Assembly: GCF_002575655.3 (NCBI RefSeq)
Contig: NC_053037.3
Span: forward strand, 254,853,135-254,917,134
Reading direction: 5' to 3'
Source of the DNA: Aegilops tauschii subsp. strangulata
Lineage: Eukaryota > Streptophyta > Magnoliopsida > Poales > Poaceae
DNA length: 64,000 nucleotides
Numbering within the stretch: position 1 is the stretch's first letter; each line of letters begins with the position of its first letter. Below are positions 34,348 through 46,153 of this stretch, one piece after another. Made by a program: the position numbers and the translations under genes. The notes beneath the pieces were generated by a model. That model saw nothing but the letters and a program-made list of their open reading frames with translations, made no database searches and had not been told where the DNA came from.

Positions 34348-34468
34348 CATCACCATGTGCATCTACCGATGTATGAAGGGGTGATGCACAGTCTGTTGCA
34401 ACAAAGAACAAACAACCAAGGAGCATATTTGTGTTGGTCCCAGATTTGTTATCTTTAGACACCTTTCC
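34348..34468 (-). other. Possible exon on the minus strand
   Basis: An open 121-bp segment (KDNKSGTNTNMLLGCLFFVA, then DAHGD) lies between an acceptor-like TCACATAG (ending 34469) and a donor GTGAGT (34342-34347). It lies downstream, on the minus strand, of the possible gene start at 34975-35302. The phase does not join directly to that exon, so another exon or an error is needed. Not recognised. Confidence 0.3.
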
Positions 34469-34620
34469 CTATGTGAGCGCAAAAAATCTAGTCCTGCTGA
34501 AACTCTACAGCCTTGTCCCCCAAAACAAAAAGTTCAGTTCGTTACAGATGTGCATACTGCGTTTTTCATTGTTTTCCTTTTTCAACCAACTTAGGTGCTG
34601 GATAGCCAGTCTGTACTAGT

Positions 34621-34885
34621 ACTTTCCCCCCTTCCTTTCCTCTTTGAACCACATCCTAGATTCATGCTATACAACTTTCCCCAGTACTTTCCCCCTTCCT
34701 TTCCTCTTTGAACCACGTCCTAGATTCATGTTATACAACTTTCCCAAAAACTTTCCCCCCTTCCTTTCCTTTTTGAACCACGCCCTAGATTCATGCTATA
34801 CAACTTTCCCCACTACTTCCCCCCATTCCTTTCCTCTTTGAAACACGTCCTAGATTCATGCTATACAACTTTCCCCACTACTTTC
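34621..34885 (+). repeat. Tandem repeat, about 65-bp period, four copies
   Basis: Units start at 34621, 34686, 34750 and 34815 (ACTTTCCCCCCTTCC), each with CCTAGATTCATG.TATACAAC; a partial fifth ends near 34885. The apparent ORF inside it is a by-product. Confidence 0.88.
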
Positions 34886-34974
34886 CTGTTTGATCCAACA
34901 CCAAGATTGGAGTGCAGAAGCGGAAAAAGCCCACATGCAGCTAGAGCAATGCATGTGGAATAAGTAAATTATAC

Positions 34975-35302
34975 CTTAAGGTTCTTGGGGTGTGGTTCGG
35001 TGGGCGGCCGGAGGCCATTCTGCCCACCCTATGTACGGCGGCGAGGAAGAAGGGGTCGGAGGCCCTCCCGCGCCACCGCTGGGTGAAAGAGAACAACTGT
35101 GCCGATAGTGGATTCCCTCCCTCGCTGACGGCGACAGCGTTAAGCCTCCTTCCCTTCCCGGCAGACAGATCCTGCCGGCTCTTTGACCAGCAGTGAGGGG
35201 AGAGAGAGAGAGGCCAACGAAGTCTTGTTTAGATCTGGAGAGGGTGAGAGAGTGTGAAGAGAGCAACTACAAGCGCTGAGGCTCCAGCGTGTATATATAT
35301 AG
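34975..35302 (-). other. Possible promoter and first exon of a minus-strand gene
   Basis: Minus strand: TATA run CTATATATATAC (35290-35301), a 270-bp pyrimidine-rich leader, then ATG at 35018 reading MASGRPPNHTPRTL and running into a donor AAG|GTATAA at 34974. This has the form of a plant gene 5' end with a short first exon. The Tekay element at 35308 starts only a few bases upstream of the TATA box and would separate it from distal elements. The protein start is not recognised; it may be a gene relic. Confidence 0.35.
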
Positions 35303-35307
35303 TGGAG

Positions 35308-37895
35308 TGTAACATCCCAAATTTTCAATTTCGAATGTTATTCATAGATCATTCATGCATATCATATTTCATTTGCATATTTGCTTTGCGATCCTAAAAA
35401 TTCTAAGCAACTCAAGGACCCACGGAGAGAGTTGGGGATTTCACCGTTTTCATATTTGAATTTTATCAAATATTGAAACAAGGGTCATTTGTTTTAATTA
35501 TTTTTCTCTCCGAAAATATTTCGTATAAAAAAATATATGAGAGGGGATAATATGACTTCCCCAAAATAATGAAATATTGGAGGAAAATATTAAAAACAAA
35601 TAAACATTTTATTTGGATTTTATTGCTATTTTATTAGAGTTGGGAAAAATATGCGTTTTCAAAATTGCATTAGAGTCCTAAGTAAATGTTCACCTTGTCC
35701 GGTAGATTTTTAGAGCAAGGGGAAAATTTATTTCAGGATTTTTGGAGTCCGTTTAGTATTTCTTTTCTTCGTTTTTCTGTGTGTTGGAATATTTAAAAAA
35801 AGAACCGACCTTACCGGGCCGTGTCCGCCTCGGACACTGACCCGGCCGGGCCTTTAAATCCCGAGGTGCCGAGCCGCCCCAGCCCAGCCCCGCGCCCCAA
35901 ACCCTAGCCCCGCTCCCGAGCCGCCTGACCGCGCCGCCGTCCTGCCGCTGCCGTCGACCTCGCCGGAGGTAGCTGCCGCCGCCGGTTTTCGTCCGAAAAC
36001 CGTTCAGTTTTTTTTGAAAACCTAGATTCGTTTTTTTAATATATCGGTTCGTTTTTTTTCTGCGGTTTAGTTATTTTGCGGACGTTCGTCCCTAAGTTCG
36101 TTTTAACGAACGCCGTTCACCCGTTAGTCACAGACAGCGAACGTTGTTCGTTAGCCTGTTCGTCAGTTTTTCCTTTTTCCAGGGTTTTTCCACGATTATT
36201 TTCGATCGCGATTTCTCACCCGATTTTCGTTTTAGTTTATCTTTTCGCTCGTTTATCGGAATCAGGCTATTCAAGCGCCTAGATCTTCGTCTCGAAGCCC
36301 TCTTTCTGTTTAACCAACTTGAACAAGATTTTCGTACTGTAAAATTTGACTTTAGTCCAGATTAGTAAACGGATCTTGTTTCTTTCGTAGTTTGAGTTTC
36401 GTTGCTCCGTTTGATTTGATTCTTTTTGCAAATCGAATCTCTTCAGTTGAGTTTCAGATTCGATCTTCTTATTTGAGTTTACCCGTGCATCTTTGATTGA
36501 TTGCTTATGTATGCTATTGTTTTTTTGCGATAGAATTCCCGGAGTGCGAAGCGTGCTACTACGAGTCTCTAGGTTTTGCGGATCGTCAGCAAGGCAAGTA
36601 ACACATTGATCATACTCTTTTCATACCCAGTTTTTATGCATTAGACTCAATCCTCAAACACTGCATGATTAGGATGTGATTAACTTGTGGGTATTGGGAA
36701 GTAGATGATGAGGTAGAACCTATTGCCCTGTTTATTACCGAACCTTGGGAGTTACTTCTACGTTATGCTTATACTGCTAAGCGATGCTCGTAGACGTAGT
36801 TTGGGTGAGTGAATCGATGAAAGATGTGAGATGATTATTTAATGGTTCAACTTAAGGTGGAAACTTTAATACACATCTGGGTGGATTGCTTGTTTTGGGC
36901 ACCTGGAGAATCCAGTGTTGTCCTAGGATATCCCGGAGTACCCGTGTGATAATCCTACGGTCCGCCACCCAGGCTCAAAGGGATCTGAGATATTTCATGC
37001 TAGAAACTTCCGTGTGCAGCCACAAGCTATTATGGGCTCTAGCATAGTCGAGTAAGTTGCATAACCTCTTCCAGTGGTAGGCTAGCAGATGTAGAGGGAT
37101 GTAGGTTAGTACTGTCTACCCGGGGTTAGAGTTAATGCTTCGAAAAGACTGTGTCTCGGTCATCCGTTTCTCAAACACCATGAAGTGCGAGAAATCCAAC
37201 GGAGGAGATTGAGTCTTGTGGGGAAAAGTGCGCAAACCTCTTCAGAGTGTACAATCTAATCATGGTTAGCCGTGTCCCCGGTTATGGACATCTTGAGTAT
37301 CTAGTACTTGGATAATCATATGTATCTCATCACTCTAATTTAACTTGTTGCGTTGATAATTACTTTTAATTGGGATTGAGTTGGAGGTACCTTCTCAATG
37401 TTGTTCAACCACCATGATAGTTAAATAAAATATATTCCTTTGTTGTAGGAAAAAATTGGCTTTTCGTAAAACAATATAACCATAGAGCATTTCCACCAGC
37501 CAAATATGCATATAGTGATAGCATTATTTCTGTTCTTGCTCTACTGTGTTATATTGCCAGCATATTCCAAGTGCTGACCCGTTTTCGGGCTGCAACGTAT
37601 CATGTTGCAGACTTTTCAGACGACGAGTAAAGGTGCGATAGGTCGTTGTTGTGCATCTCAGCTACGCCGTTGGAGTTGATGGACTCACTTATCTTCCAAG
37701 TCTTCTGCTGTTATCTTATTTAGATGGCCTTAAGCCGTATTTATTGTGATAAGTTCTCTTTTGAGACATTCGATGTAATAAGTGTGTGATTGCTACTCTG
37801 TTATAAATCCTTCGAGTACTGTGTGTGTCAGCATTACCGATCCAGGGATGACACGGAAGCACAGAGACTTGACGGTTTGAGGTCGGGTCGCTACA
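35308..37895 (+). repeat. 5' LTR of the Tekay-type element (2588 bp)
   Basis: Starts TGTAACATCCC and ends GGGTCGCTACA, followed by the primer site. A CTTTAAATC at about 35850 and a GC-rich stretch with AAACCCTAG near 35900-35910 suggest the promoter and transcript start. The long U5-like half (36000-37890) has no gene. Confidence 0.88.
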
Positions 37896-37898
37896 AGA

Positions 37899-37910
37899 TG
37901 GTATCAGAGC
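37899..37910 (+). other. Primer binding site (tRNA-Met type)
   Basis: TGGTATCAGAGC three bases after the LTR, the standard primer site complementary to initiator tRNA-Met. Confidence 0.92.
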
Positions 37911-38002
37911 ACATGTTGAGTGTAGGACACGACCACTAAGATAAGCCATAGGTCACTCTTCTCTACTCATTTCTGACTCCTCTCCATTTTCTACTCTTTA
38001 GG

Positions 38003-38746
38003 ATGGCGGATTCGAGGAACAAGTTTGCACAACCGGATGAACACACACCCTTTGGACGACACTTGAAGGAAGTCACTAGGTACCTGAACCTCGGAATACC
38101 AAGCTTCACCGGGACCTACACCGCCACTTTACCAGAAGAGGAGCGCTGGGTGATTCGAGTTCAAGTTCCAGGAAGGACATTCACGCCAGTTACGGAGCCC
38201 ATAGAGTTTTCCTTTGATGCACCCACCTGGAGTCTAGGAAAGAGTATGGCAGCCCACATCGCCATGGGACGCATCGGTGAAGTTTACCACAAGGATCTCA
38301 AGGATACTATCTACCAGATATGTGGGCGCCGAGACGAGCAATGGGAGATGATCAGCACCAGGAAGGACAGGTCCATTGCAGCTTTCATCCAGGAGCTAAA
38401 CCAGCACATTCGACGCCAGGAGAACCAGATGTGCGCAAGCATGATAGGTTTGAAGAAGGCGATGATAAGGATCACCGAGCTAGAAGAGGAACTCAAGTCT
38501 ACACGCGATGGATATGAGGAGGAAATCGCAACACTATTGGAGAAGAATGACGACCTGATAAAGAAGATAGGAGTTTTCATGGGAGACCCCACGCCGGGAG
38601 GAGAAGACGACGAACCCAAGGAAATTCGTTCTGAAGACTACATCATCATCGATGACACCGACTCCGACCTTGATGGTAGTGATGATGATTTTGAAGATGA
38701 AGCTGGAGCGGATATCATGGAGTCTTCCACCGATCAAAATTTCTAG
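38003..38746 (+). CDS. Extra ORF of the Tekay-type element, 247 residues
   Basis: Complete frame between primer site and gag, starting MADSRNKFAQPDEHTPFGRH. It has a hydrophilic globular part, a predicted coiled coil around residues 140-200 (ITELEEELKSTRDGYEEE) and a very acidic C-terminus (DDTDSDLDGSDDDFEDEAG). No retroviral enzyme motif. It is intact although the following gag-pol carries many stops, so it either decayed more slowly or was kept. It may be a gag-associated or regulatory protein of this family. Function unknown. The next ATG (gag) lies about 200 bp downstream. Confidence 0.7.
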   Translation: MADSRNKFAQPDEHTPFGRHLKEVTRYLNLGIPSFTGTYTATLPEEERWVIRVQVPGRTFTPVTEPIEFSFDAPTWSLGKSMAAHIAMGRIGEVYHKDLKDTIYQICGRRDEQWEMISTRKDRSIAAFIQELNQHIRRQENQMCASMIGLKKAMIRITELEEELKSTRDGYEEEIATLLEKNDDLIKKIGVFMGDPTPGGEDDEPKEIRSEDYIIIDDTDSDLDGSDDDFEDEAGADIMESSTDQNF

Positions 38747-38943
38747 ATGACCACCATATGATTAGTAGTCTTTTCCCATGTATATAGTATAGTCCGAGCA
38801 CTGTAACGATAGTTCTAGACCGATTGTGTGCCCTTGCTTGATTTGATTGAGTGATATGATTGTGTTTGTCTCATGTGCATATGGGTAGTGCTTTCTCTCT
38901 AGACCTCATTTCTATTCTAATCTCTCCCCTCTAAACCCATCAG

Positions 38944-41140
38944 ATGCCTCCGAGACGTGACACCGGATTTGCCTTCCCACCGGAGATCACCCAGTTGATC
39001 CAGCAGCAGAATGCCTTGTTGCAGATATTAGTCCAGAACCAAGGCAACAACAACAACAACCCGCCACCACCACCTCCAGTTGACAACTTAGCCCTTTTTT
39101 GAGGTTGCAACCGCTAGTGTTTTCTAGTAGCACCGAGCCAATAGTTGCGGATGACTGGCTACGCAAGATTGGAAGGGAGTTAACCACCACAGGATGCACA
39201 GATGCTGAGAAGGTGCGTTTTGCTGCACATCAGTTGGATGGACCAGCAGCTTCATGGTGGGAAAATTACACATCCACTTTCCCTATAGCCAATATCACTT
39301 GGGATCAGTTTCAGCAAGCATTCCGCACAACCCATGTCTCAACTGGAGCTATGAGCATGAAGAAGCGCGAGTTTCGGAACTTGCGCCAGGGAAATCGTAC
39401 TGTGGCTTAGTACGTAGAGGAGTTTAGTAAGCTATCTCATTATGCCCCTAATGATGTGGCCACAGATGCCGCGAAGCAGGAGAAGTGTGTGGAAGGGCTG
39501 AATGATGAGATGAGCATGCAGTTGATGGTGGCAACATTTAACAACTACCAGGAGCTGGTAGACAAGGCTCTTATGATGGAAGGGAAGTAGCAGCAGATTG
39601 AGAGCCGCAAGAAGAAGTATGGGCAAGGAAGGTACAACTCAGGAGCTCAGCAGAAGCCTCGTTTAACCCCGAACTCGGGAGGATTTACCCATAACCATGG
39701 AGGCCATACCCACAATGGAGGAAGTTCTCATAATCACAATGGTCCCAAGAATGGGAATGGAACGGAGCAAGCAATAATCAGAACCGCCCCAATCCAGCCA
39801 CACCCGCCAAGAGAGACCTAAGTCACATTACTTGCTTCAAGTGCGGGAAGACTGGACACTATGCCACAAAGTGACCTGAAGCGAAGAATGGAAATGGTAA
39901 TGGGAGCGCTGGGAAGAAGCCCAATCCATTTAACAAAGGACAAATGAACCACGTTAACGTGGAGGAGGTTGAAGAGAAGCCAGACGCATTTATCGATAAG
40001 TTTTTTGGTTAAGTCTTTTACCGCTCTTGTTCTTTTCGATACTGGTGCATCGCATTCATACATATCAAGGGGATTCGTGGATAAGTTTAAGTTGCCAACC
40101 CAAGCCCTTAGGACACCCATGTTAGTAAGTTCACCTGGAGCAGAGTATATGGCCAGCCGATGGTGCGACCGGATACCCTTAACCATTGGTAGCCATGTTT
40201 TCCCATCAGACCTAATAATTTTGGAGTCACAAGGATTGGATGTGATATTAGGCATGGACTAGACGTCGAAGTATGGAGGAAGCATTGACTGTGCTAGTAA
40301 GTCAATTCTGCTCACCACCCCGGAGGGAAAAAGGATCAAGTATGTATCCAGGCATTCGCCAAAGAGAACCCAAGTAAATTCCCTCTCAGGAGTTGTTCAG
40401 GAGGAAGTGCCTGTTGTGAAGGATTACCCAGATGTATTTCCAGAGGAATTATCAGGCATGCCGCCAGATCGAGACATTGAGTTTTTGATAGAACTGTTGC
40501 CAGGCACCGGACCGATATCAAAGAGACCATACCGGATGCCCGCAAATGATCTGGAGGAGATCAAGAAGCAGATTAAGGAGTTATTGGAGAAAGGTTACAT
40601 TCGACGAAGTTCATCACCATGGGGAGCCCCAGTGCTCTTGGTTGAGAAGAAGGATGGATCGTTAAGGATGGTTGTTGACTATCGTGCGTTGAATGAAGTA
40701 ACAATCAAGAATAAGTACCCACTGCCAATGATCAATGATTTGTTTGACCAGCTGCAAGGAGCTAAAGTGTTTTCGAAGATCGATCTACGATCAGGATATC
40801 ACCAGCTGAAGACTCGAGAAAAGGATATACCAAAAACAACATTCACCACAAGGTACGGGTTATATGAGTATACGGTCATGTCATTTAGACTGACTAACGC
40901 CCCTGCCTATTTCATGAGTATGATGAATAAGGTGTTCATGGAATTCTTGGATAAGTTTGTTGTGGTGTTCATTGATGACATCTTGGTATACTCAAAGAAT
41001 GAAGAGGAACACAAGGAGCATTTGCGTTTAGTTCTCGAGAAGCTCAGGGAACATCAGTTATAAGCCAAGTTCAGCAAATGTGAGTTTTGGTTGAAAGAAG
41101 TAGGATTTCTTGGGCATGTTATATCAGGGGAAGGTATAGT
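38944..41140 (+). pseudogene. Tekay-type gag-pol, broken and truncated
   Basis: Gag starts at 38944 (MPPRRDTGFAF) and shifts frame at a T run near 39097. It continues with gag core (DWLRKIGREL, AASWWENYTS) through stops near 39408 and 39588, and a zinc knuckle CFKCGKTGHYATK ending in a stop. Protease DTGASHSYIS lies near 40037-40070. Reverse transcriptase reads from 40407 with [30 protein letters not shown] and [10 protein letters not shown], then a TAA at about 41061 (a Tyr position in relatives) and ends after [13 protein letters not shown]. RNase H and integrase are absent, removed at the duplication breakpoint. Nonsense changes are spread throughout. Confidence 0.85.
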
Positions 41141-41141
41141 A

Positions 41142-42039
41142 GGTTGGGAAACCACGACCACCTATGGGGCCATGAGCCCCTTTTGGTTCGGCGGGGGATG
41201 GGCACGTTGCAAAAAGAGCGTAGAAGCGTACCACAGCACGACAGAGATCACACAGGCTGTTTTACCCAGGTTTGGGCCGCCGCGAGGCGTAAAACCCTAC
41301 TCCTGCTTTGGTGGATTGATGGTGGAAAATGGTGGGAAAACGCAGCGCACTGGCCCGGCAAGGTTGCCTCGGGGCGAGAGTAGCTACGCGCGTATGAATG
41401 TGCGGGGGTCTGAATCCTTTCTGCGGTTGGCATGGGCCTCCTCTTATAGATCAAGGGGTCACCATAGTGGAAAATCAGTCTTTTCATACTGATTAGATAG
41501 CAAGCAGTGCTATCATACCTAACTCTGTAGGCTGACAGAGCGCATTAAATGCGCCGCTCAATGTCACATCACAGCTTACTCGGCAGGCCCTGCCGGGCTG
41601 TTTTGCCAGCTTCGCGCCTGCTTGCTTGACACGTCTTAGGACGGGTGTCGCTTGGAGGTATTTTCTGTAGGAAGTGGCAGCCATGTGGCAGGGAGCAGCA
41701 ACTTAGTCCCTTAGGAGCTTGACACCGCACTGATCGACGACGTGCGTTGCTGTGAGGTGGTGTGGTGGAGTGGTTTGCCTCCGTGAGCTCCGGCAGGCCT
41801 GCTGGGGCGATCTTGGAGGCTCGCTTCCGGGGTAACCCCAACGTTGTCGGGCTCGCCTGCTCGGCAAGGGAGGTTCTTCTCGTAGTGGTATCTTGTCTCT
41901 CTGGCTAGTCTTGGTCTTCTTGATCTGCACTTTGATCCTTAAAAGAACTGACCCCTCACGCTTTGATCTGATCTTGGTGCTGTAATCTTGTTCTTGCGCC
42001 TGTGTTTGGGCAACGGACCCAGGTTTCGTTGCACCGACA
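41142..42039 (-). repeat. TAT LTR at the duplication breakpoint (L1')
   Basis: Copy of L1 with its inner end joined to Tekay pol instead of a TAT primer site. The flanks do not match as a target duplication (left AGGTATAG region, right CATAT-type), as expected for an LTR formed by recombination between two different insertions. TATA on the minus strand near 41440-41450. Confidence 0.8.
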
Positions 42040-42040
42040 A

Positions 42041-43165
42041 TGTCGGTGTACAAAAGTAGGGGCCTTTTTGTACCCCTTTACTTGTGCACGGGCAGTTGTA
42101 GCCACACCTGCGGCCATGCTTGGTGGGGCAGAGGAAGAAAAGAACAAGACTAACAGAGTAGCACCCAAGCCAAGGGCGCGAGGAGCAAAGGGACAAGATG
42201 GGCTTTCCCCGGCAAGAGCCTTGCCAGGGCGGCCTGCGTAGACCCGGCAAGAGCCTTGCCGGGGCAACTTCCCCAACGCCGGCCAGGCCGCCACCCTTCA
42301 GCCTAAGAGTTTCGACACCATCGACAACATTGGAACCAAGGCTCGGGAGGCGCCTGCATGGTGGCATGCAGATCTTTGTGAAGACCAAAGGCCTGCAAGA
42401 CTAGATGAGAACCAGAAGACGAAGGCCCCCGGCAAGACCCTTGCCGGGGACGCCCACAAGACCACGGCAAGACCCTTGCCGGGACCCGACAAGACCCTTG
42501 CCGGGGGCCCCGGCAAGAGTTCCCACACCTACCAAGGTTTCGCTGCCCCGTGCCCGTTCCGACGTGGCGGCGAGCCCGCCAACTAGGCGAGCGCCTGTGT
42601 GGCAGCATGTAGCTTCTAGGCCAACTAGCCAAGCACCTGCATGGTGGCATGCAGATCTTCGTGAAGACCCTACCACCGCACCAGCTCAGCAGCCAGCCAG
42701 CCAGCGTGGCGCTGCTTGCCTCGTCAGCTTGGACGCGCGTCGGAGCGAGGCGAGGTGGCGACGGACAGGACGAGCTTCTTTGTCGTCCCCGATAAAGCAA
42801 GAGGGCACGTCGGCAGCGCATTAGATGCGTTTGTCCTATGGTGCCAGGCGATAGACTTGTACACTGTACATACTTTTCACCTCCTGTGTGCCACTGTGGT
42901 GACCCCTTTGACATATAAAAGGAGGCCCGAGGCGTACTGAGGAAGGATTCGGACTTTTTGGATTGCGCATGCACCGCAGCTAGTTCAAGAGCTCAAAAAC
43001 ACCAAATATACACCAAAGCAGGACTAGGGTATTACGCATCGTTGCGGCCCGAACCTGGATAAAGTTCCCCCGCGTTGATCTTCTAAACCCGCTCTTTCCA
43101 CAGCCCCGCGCCCCGCCAACCGTAGTAGGGATTCCCTGTGATCCCATAGGTGTCGTTCCCCGACA
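42041..43165 (+). repeat. Solo TAT LTR L2', copy 2
   Basis: 1125 bp, TGTCGG to CCGACA, flanked by GACAA (42036-42040) and GACAC (43166-43170). One base of the target duplication has mutated relative to copy 1, and the LTR is 15 bp longer. Same insertion site as L2, so it predates the duplication. Confidence 0.9.
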
Positions 43166-43170
43166 GACAC

Positions 43171-44428
43171 ATATCACAATCATGAAAATAAGATATGAGT
43201 AATGTATCATCATTGTATTGACAAGAGGTCCTATGTAAATAGCAATGTAACATCATGACTCTCCCAACACAAGAATCAACAATAGGATTTGGCACATGGT
43301 ATACATGGCAATAGCAACAAGGGTCTCCACCAAGTATGCAAGTACTCATAGTAGTAAAATGGTGGCTCATGGGTAAATGCAAACAAGGGTCAAAATTGCA
43401 TGGCAAAGACATAGGAATAGGCATAACATGCAAAGTGAACACGGTAAAATGGGAATAAGGTAACACGTGGTAAATAGCCCATAGTCGTGTGAGAGCCAAG
43501 TAAAACAAATGCATGAAGTTCTTGCACGAAGGGAACGGTGGTAAGCATAGTCCACGGGATCCCAAGTCATCGTTGCTCTCAAGAGCTCGTTCCGTCAACT
43601 CGTGGGATTGTGAGGTTGATGAGTGTTCATAAGTACCTACACAAAACAAAGGCAAAGGGAAAATTGTGTGTGCCTAATATATGTACACATCATCCATTAT
43701 GATGCGCACATGCATGTGTTAGTTAGCACAAAATATCCAATGCTCAAATAAATGAGATGCGTGATATAGAAACATGTCATCCATCGTGAGAGGTTTGTTA
43801 TTATGTATAGCATAATGGAGACTCAAATTGTGTAAGGCATCATGAGAAATATGTAGAGCATTGTTATTCATGGAATGCATATGGTGCTCATAATCATGGC
43901 AAACATGCAAAGTATGGAATGCATCAAACTCTCCTTATATGTGTAAGGAAACTATGGGGGTCTCCTCATGACATTAATGGAAACATCACATGGAGAATAT
44001 TGACAACATCCGAAACAAAGCATATTTGGTTCTATGTGAGCATGGCATGGTATAGTAGATGAATTGTGCAAATCATGTAAAGGAAGCATGGGAATACCAT
44101 CACATGAAAAACAAAAACCAATGACCATCAACTTGTCATCTATGCCATATGTGCATATGGGATTTATTTTAATGGGGAATGCATAGTTACTATGTTGAGA
44201 TTGAAATGATGCAATATGGGAGATCTCACTCATAACATATGACAAGTTTAATGGATTGTCAAACATGATGTGACCTATAGAATTTTCACATGATATCCTA
44301 TGGAGCATAGCATCACAACTAGGCAACTCAACATGCTCATCATCATATTCATCATAAATTGGTAAGTCATGACATGAGGAAGTCACACTAGCATGAACCA
44401 TGGTAATAGGTGTGTCAACATCATGCAA
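43171..44428 (-). pseudogene. C-terminal ORF remnants of G-NA, copy 2
   Basis: Frames of 158 residues (43952-44428), about 63 (43719-43910) and about 160 residues (43171-43655). Here the first frame is continuous where copy 1 is broken, so the ancestral ORF was longer than either copy shows. His/Asp/Cys-rich, no known domain. Confidence 0.5.
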
Positions 44429-44478
44429 GCAATCACTGGTAAGATAGTCAACTAGTGGGACAAGAGAAGCACCATCAC

Positions 44479-45624
44479 CTATGTTACCTTTGGAGCATCA
44501 GTCATGTCTTGTAGGTGAGGTGTCGAAGACCTAGTCGTGGTCATCTTCATCTTGAAGGAACCATGTGGGGGTGCATCCTCGTCCACCATGGCCATCGTCG
44601 TCTCCGTTGGAGGTATGGACTCGATGAGGATAGGCATGTCGTGATGTAGGAGACCTAGCACCAAAGAAGAAAACACACTCGGAGTAGAGGTTAAGTCGTT
44701 AGAAATCATATTGGCCTCACATGCCCTATCAACTTCCTCAGTCACTAAGTGTTGTGGCTCACTCACTCCCTCTTGGATGCTCTCACTCATATGGATGGTG
44801 GAGTCACTCAAATGGCTCTCAACCTCAGAAAGGATGTGTGGCATGCTCTCAGCTGTTTGGCTAGTGGTGGTCACACTCATCCTCTCATAGGAAATGCACT
44901 CAATGTCACATATGGTGGAGTCACTCATATCACTCATGGTGGGGTGGCTCTCCTCACATGGGAATTGGGGAATCTCGTCATATGTGGGTGTCAGAGAGAT
45001 ATAGGTGCAAACATCTCCATGCTCAACTCCTATCGCCGCCTTGGTTGAAGGGATAGTCCCATGCTCAAGCTCCTCATCCATAAGGCCTCCAAAGATGAAT
45101 GTCGTAGGACGTGGCAAATCATCACTCTCCTCCGAGATCAAAGAGAAGGTCTCATGTGCGCTCGCGTAGCTTGACTCGGAGTATGAGTCCAATATGGGCG
45201 CCGTCTTCATGTTGTTGAAGTGGTTCGTGCTCGTCACCGTGGTCGAAGGGGATGGCCCTAGCTCGACCTTGTTGTCACCGTCTTGTTGTTGGAGGCCCAC
45301 ATGATGTGGCACCTCATAGCTCATCTCCAAGACCGAAGCGAATTTCCCATGCTCGTCCATCTTCCTTGAGGGGCTTCCGAAGATGGAAGTGTCGCCCTCG
45401 CTTGTAGGTGGTCGCCTTGTTGTTGAAGATGTCGATTTAGGCGAACTCATGGGAAGTAGGCGAAGATGACGTACGTCCAAAGGCGAAGATGCCTTGATAA
45501 CACTTGGCGAAGATGCCGAAGTGGTCGTGGTAGCCGTAGCTTCCTCTTGGTGGTGCTTGTCTCGCGGTCTTCTCTTGTGCTCATGAAGTTTGGTCGTGGC
45601 TTGATGTAGATCTTGTTTGGACAT
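44479..45624 (-). CDS. Hypothetical 381-residue G-NA protein, copy 2
   Basis: Same length and start (MSKQDLHQATTKLHEHKRR) as the copy at 14999-16144, with about ten residue changes and no indel. No known motif. See copy 1 for composition. The shared length shows that the frame was open when the block duplicated. Confidence 0.5.
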   Translation of the reverse strand: MSKQDLHQATTKLHEHKRRPRDKHHQEEATATTTTSASSPSVIKASSPLDVRHLRLLPMSSPKSTSSTTRRPPTSEGDTSIFGSPSRKMDEHGKFASVLEMSYEVPHHVGLQQQDGDNKVELGPSPSTTVTSTNHFNNMKTAPILDSYSESSYASAHETFSLISEESDDLPRPTTFIFGGLMDEELEHGTIPSTKAAIGVEHGDVCTYISLTPTYDEIPQFPCEESHPTMSDMSDSTICDIECISYERMSVTTTSQTAESMPHILSEVESHLSDSTIHMSESIQEGVSEPQHLVTEEVDRACEANMISNDLTSTPSVFSSLVLGLLHHDMPILIESIPPTETTMAMVDEDAPPHGSFKMKMTTTRSSTPHLQDMTDAPKVT

Positions 45625-45626
45625 GT

Positions 45627-46153
45627 AGGTTTGCGTGTGTGGAGCATCTTCATGTTGATGATGTCATTCTCGTGCTTGATCTCGTAGCAGATGTCGTTCG
45701 TCATCATCATGCACATGATTCTTGGAGGTGACTTGCCCTTCATGACGATGTGGATCACGAATATGATGATGATCGCCATGGAGATGTGGACGTGGACGAA
45801 TTGCGCTTGTATCGCTTGGTCGCTTGTATCTCTTGGGCGCTCCGAAGATGATCGACTTGCTCGCCGCCGCCTTGAAGATGATGAAGGGGAAGAACGGTTG
45901 ACCAACAAGGCCCGAATCTCCTCCATCCTTGCATCTTCCTCCTCCTTTTGTGTAGAAAGCTTGTTGTTGAAGTGTCCCTTATATGAGCTTCGGAGTGTCA
46001 TATGTCGATGGCGAGGTTGTCGATGCGCTCTCTCAATCTTGATTGTGCGCCTTGCATTTGTCATTGTAGATCAAAGATGGACGTTTTGGTGATGTAGTTG
46101 TTCGTGCCGTCGTTGTCGTGGAAGACTGGAGATGAAATGCATTGCCTATCCAT
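45627..46153 (-). pseudogene. Gag N-terminus remnant of G-NA, copy 2
   Basis: ATG at 46153 (MDRQ start) with the same stop as copy 1, plus a private small deletion near 45973 that shifts the frame before FNNKLS. Confidence 0.55.

Larger units (their letters stand above)
35308..41140 (+). mobile_element. Tekay-type Ty3/gypsy element, 5' part
   Basis: Plus-strand element with a 2588-bp 5' LTR, tRNA-Met type primer site, an extra ORF (38003-38746) and a decayed gag-pol that ends inside reverse transcriptase at about 41140, where the second copy of the duplicated block begins. The left flank TGGAG (35303-35307) is the candidate target duplication. DTGASHS, LDVILGMD and [10 protein letters not shown] fit the Tekay/Del chromovirus group. 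Its 3' half is not in the window. Confidence 0.85.

Noticed and set aside
34644..34841. 65-codon ORF
   Set aside because: Entirely made of the 65-bp tandem repeat.
37899..37910. tRNA-Met-like sequence as a tRNA gene
   Set aside because: Only the primer-binding segment is present; no cloverleaf around it.
40407..41063. 218-codon ORF as a separate gene
   Set aside because: It is the reverse transcriptase segment of the Tekay-type pol between two stops.
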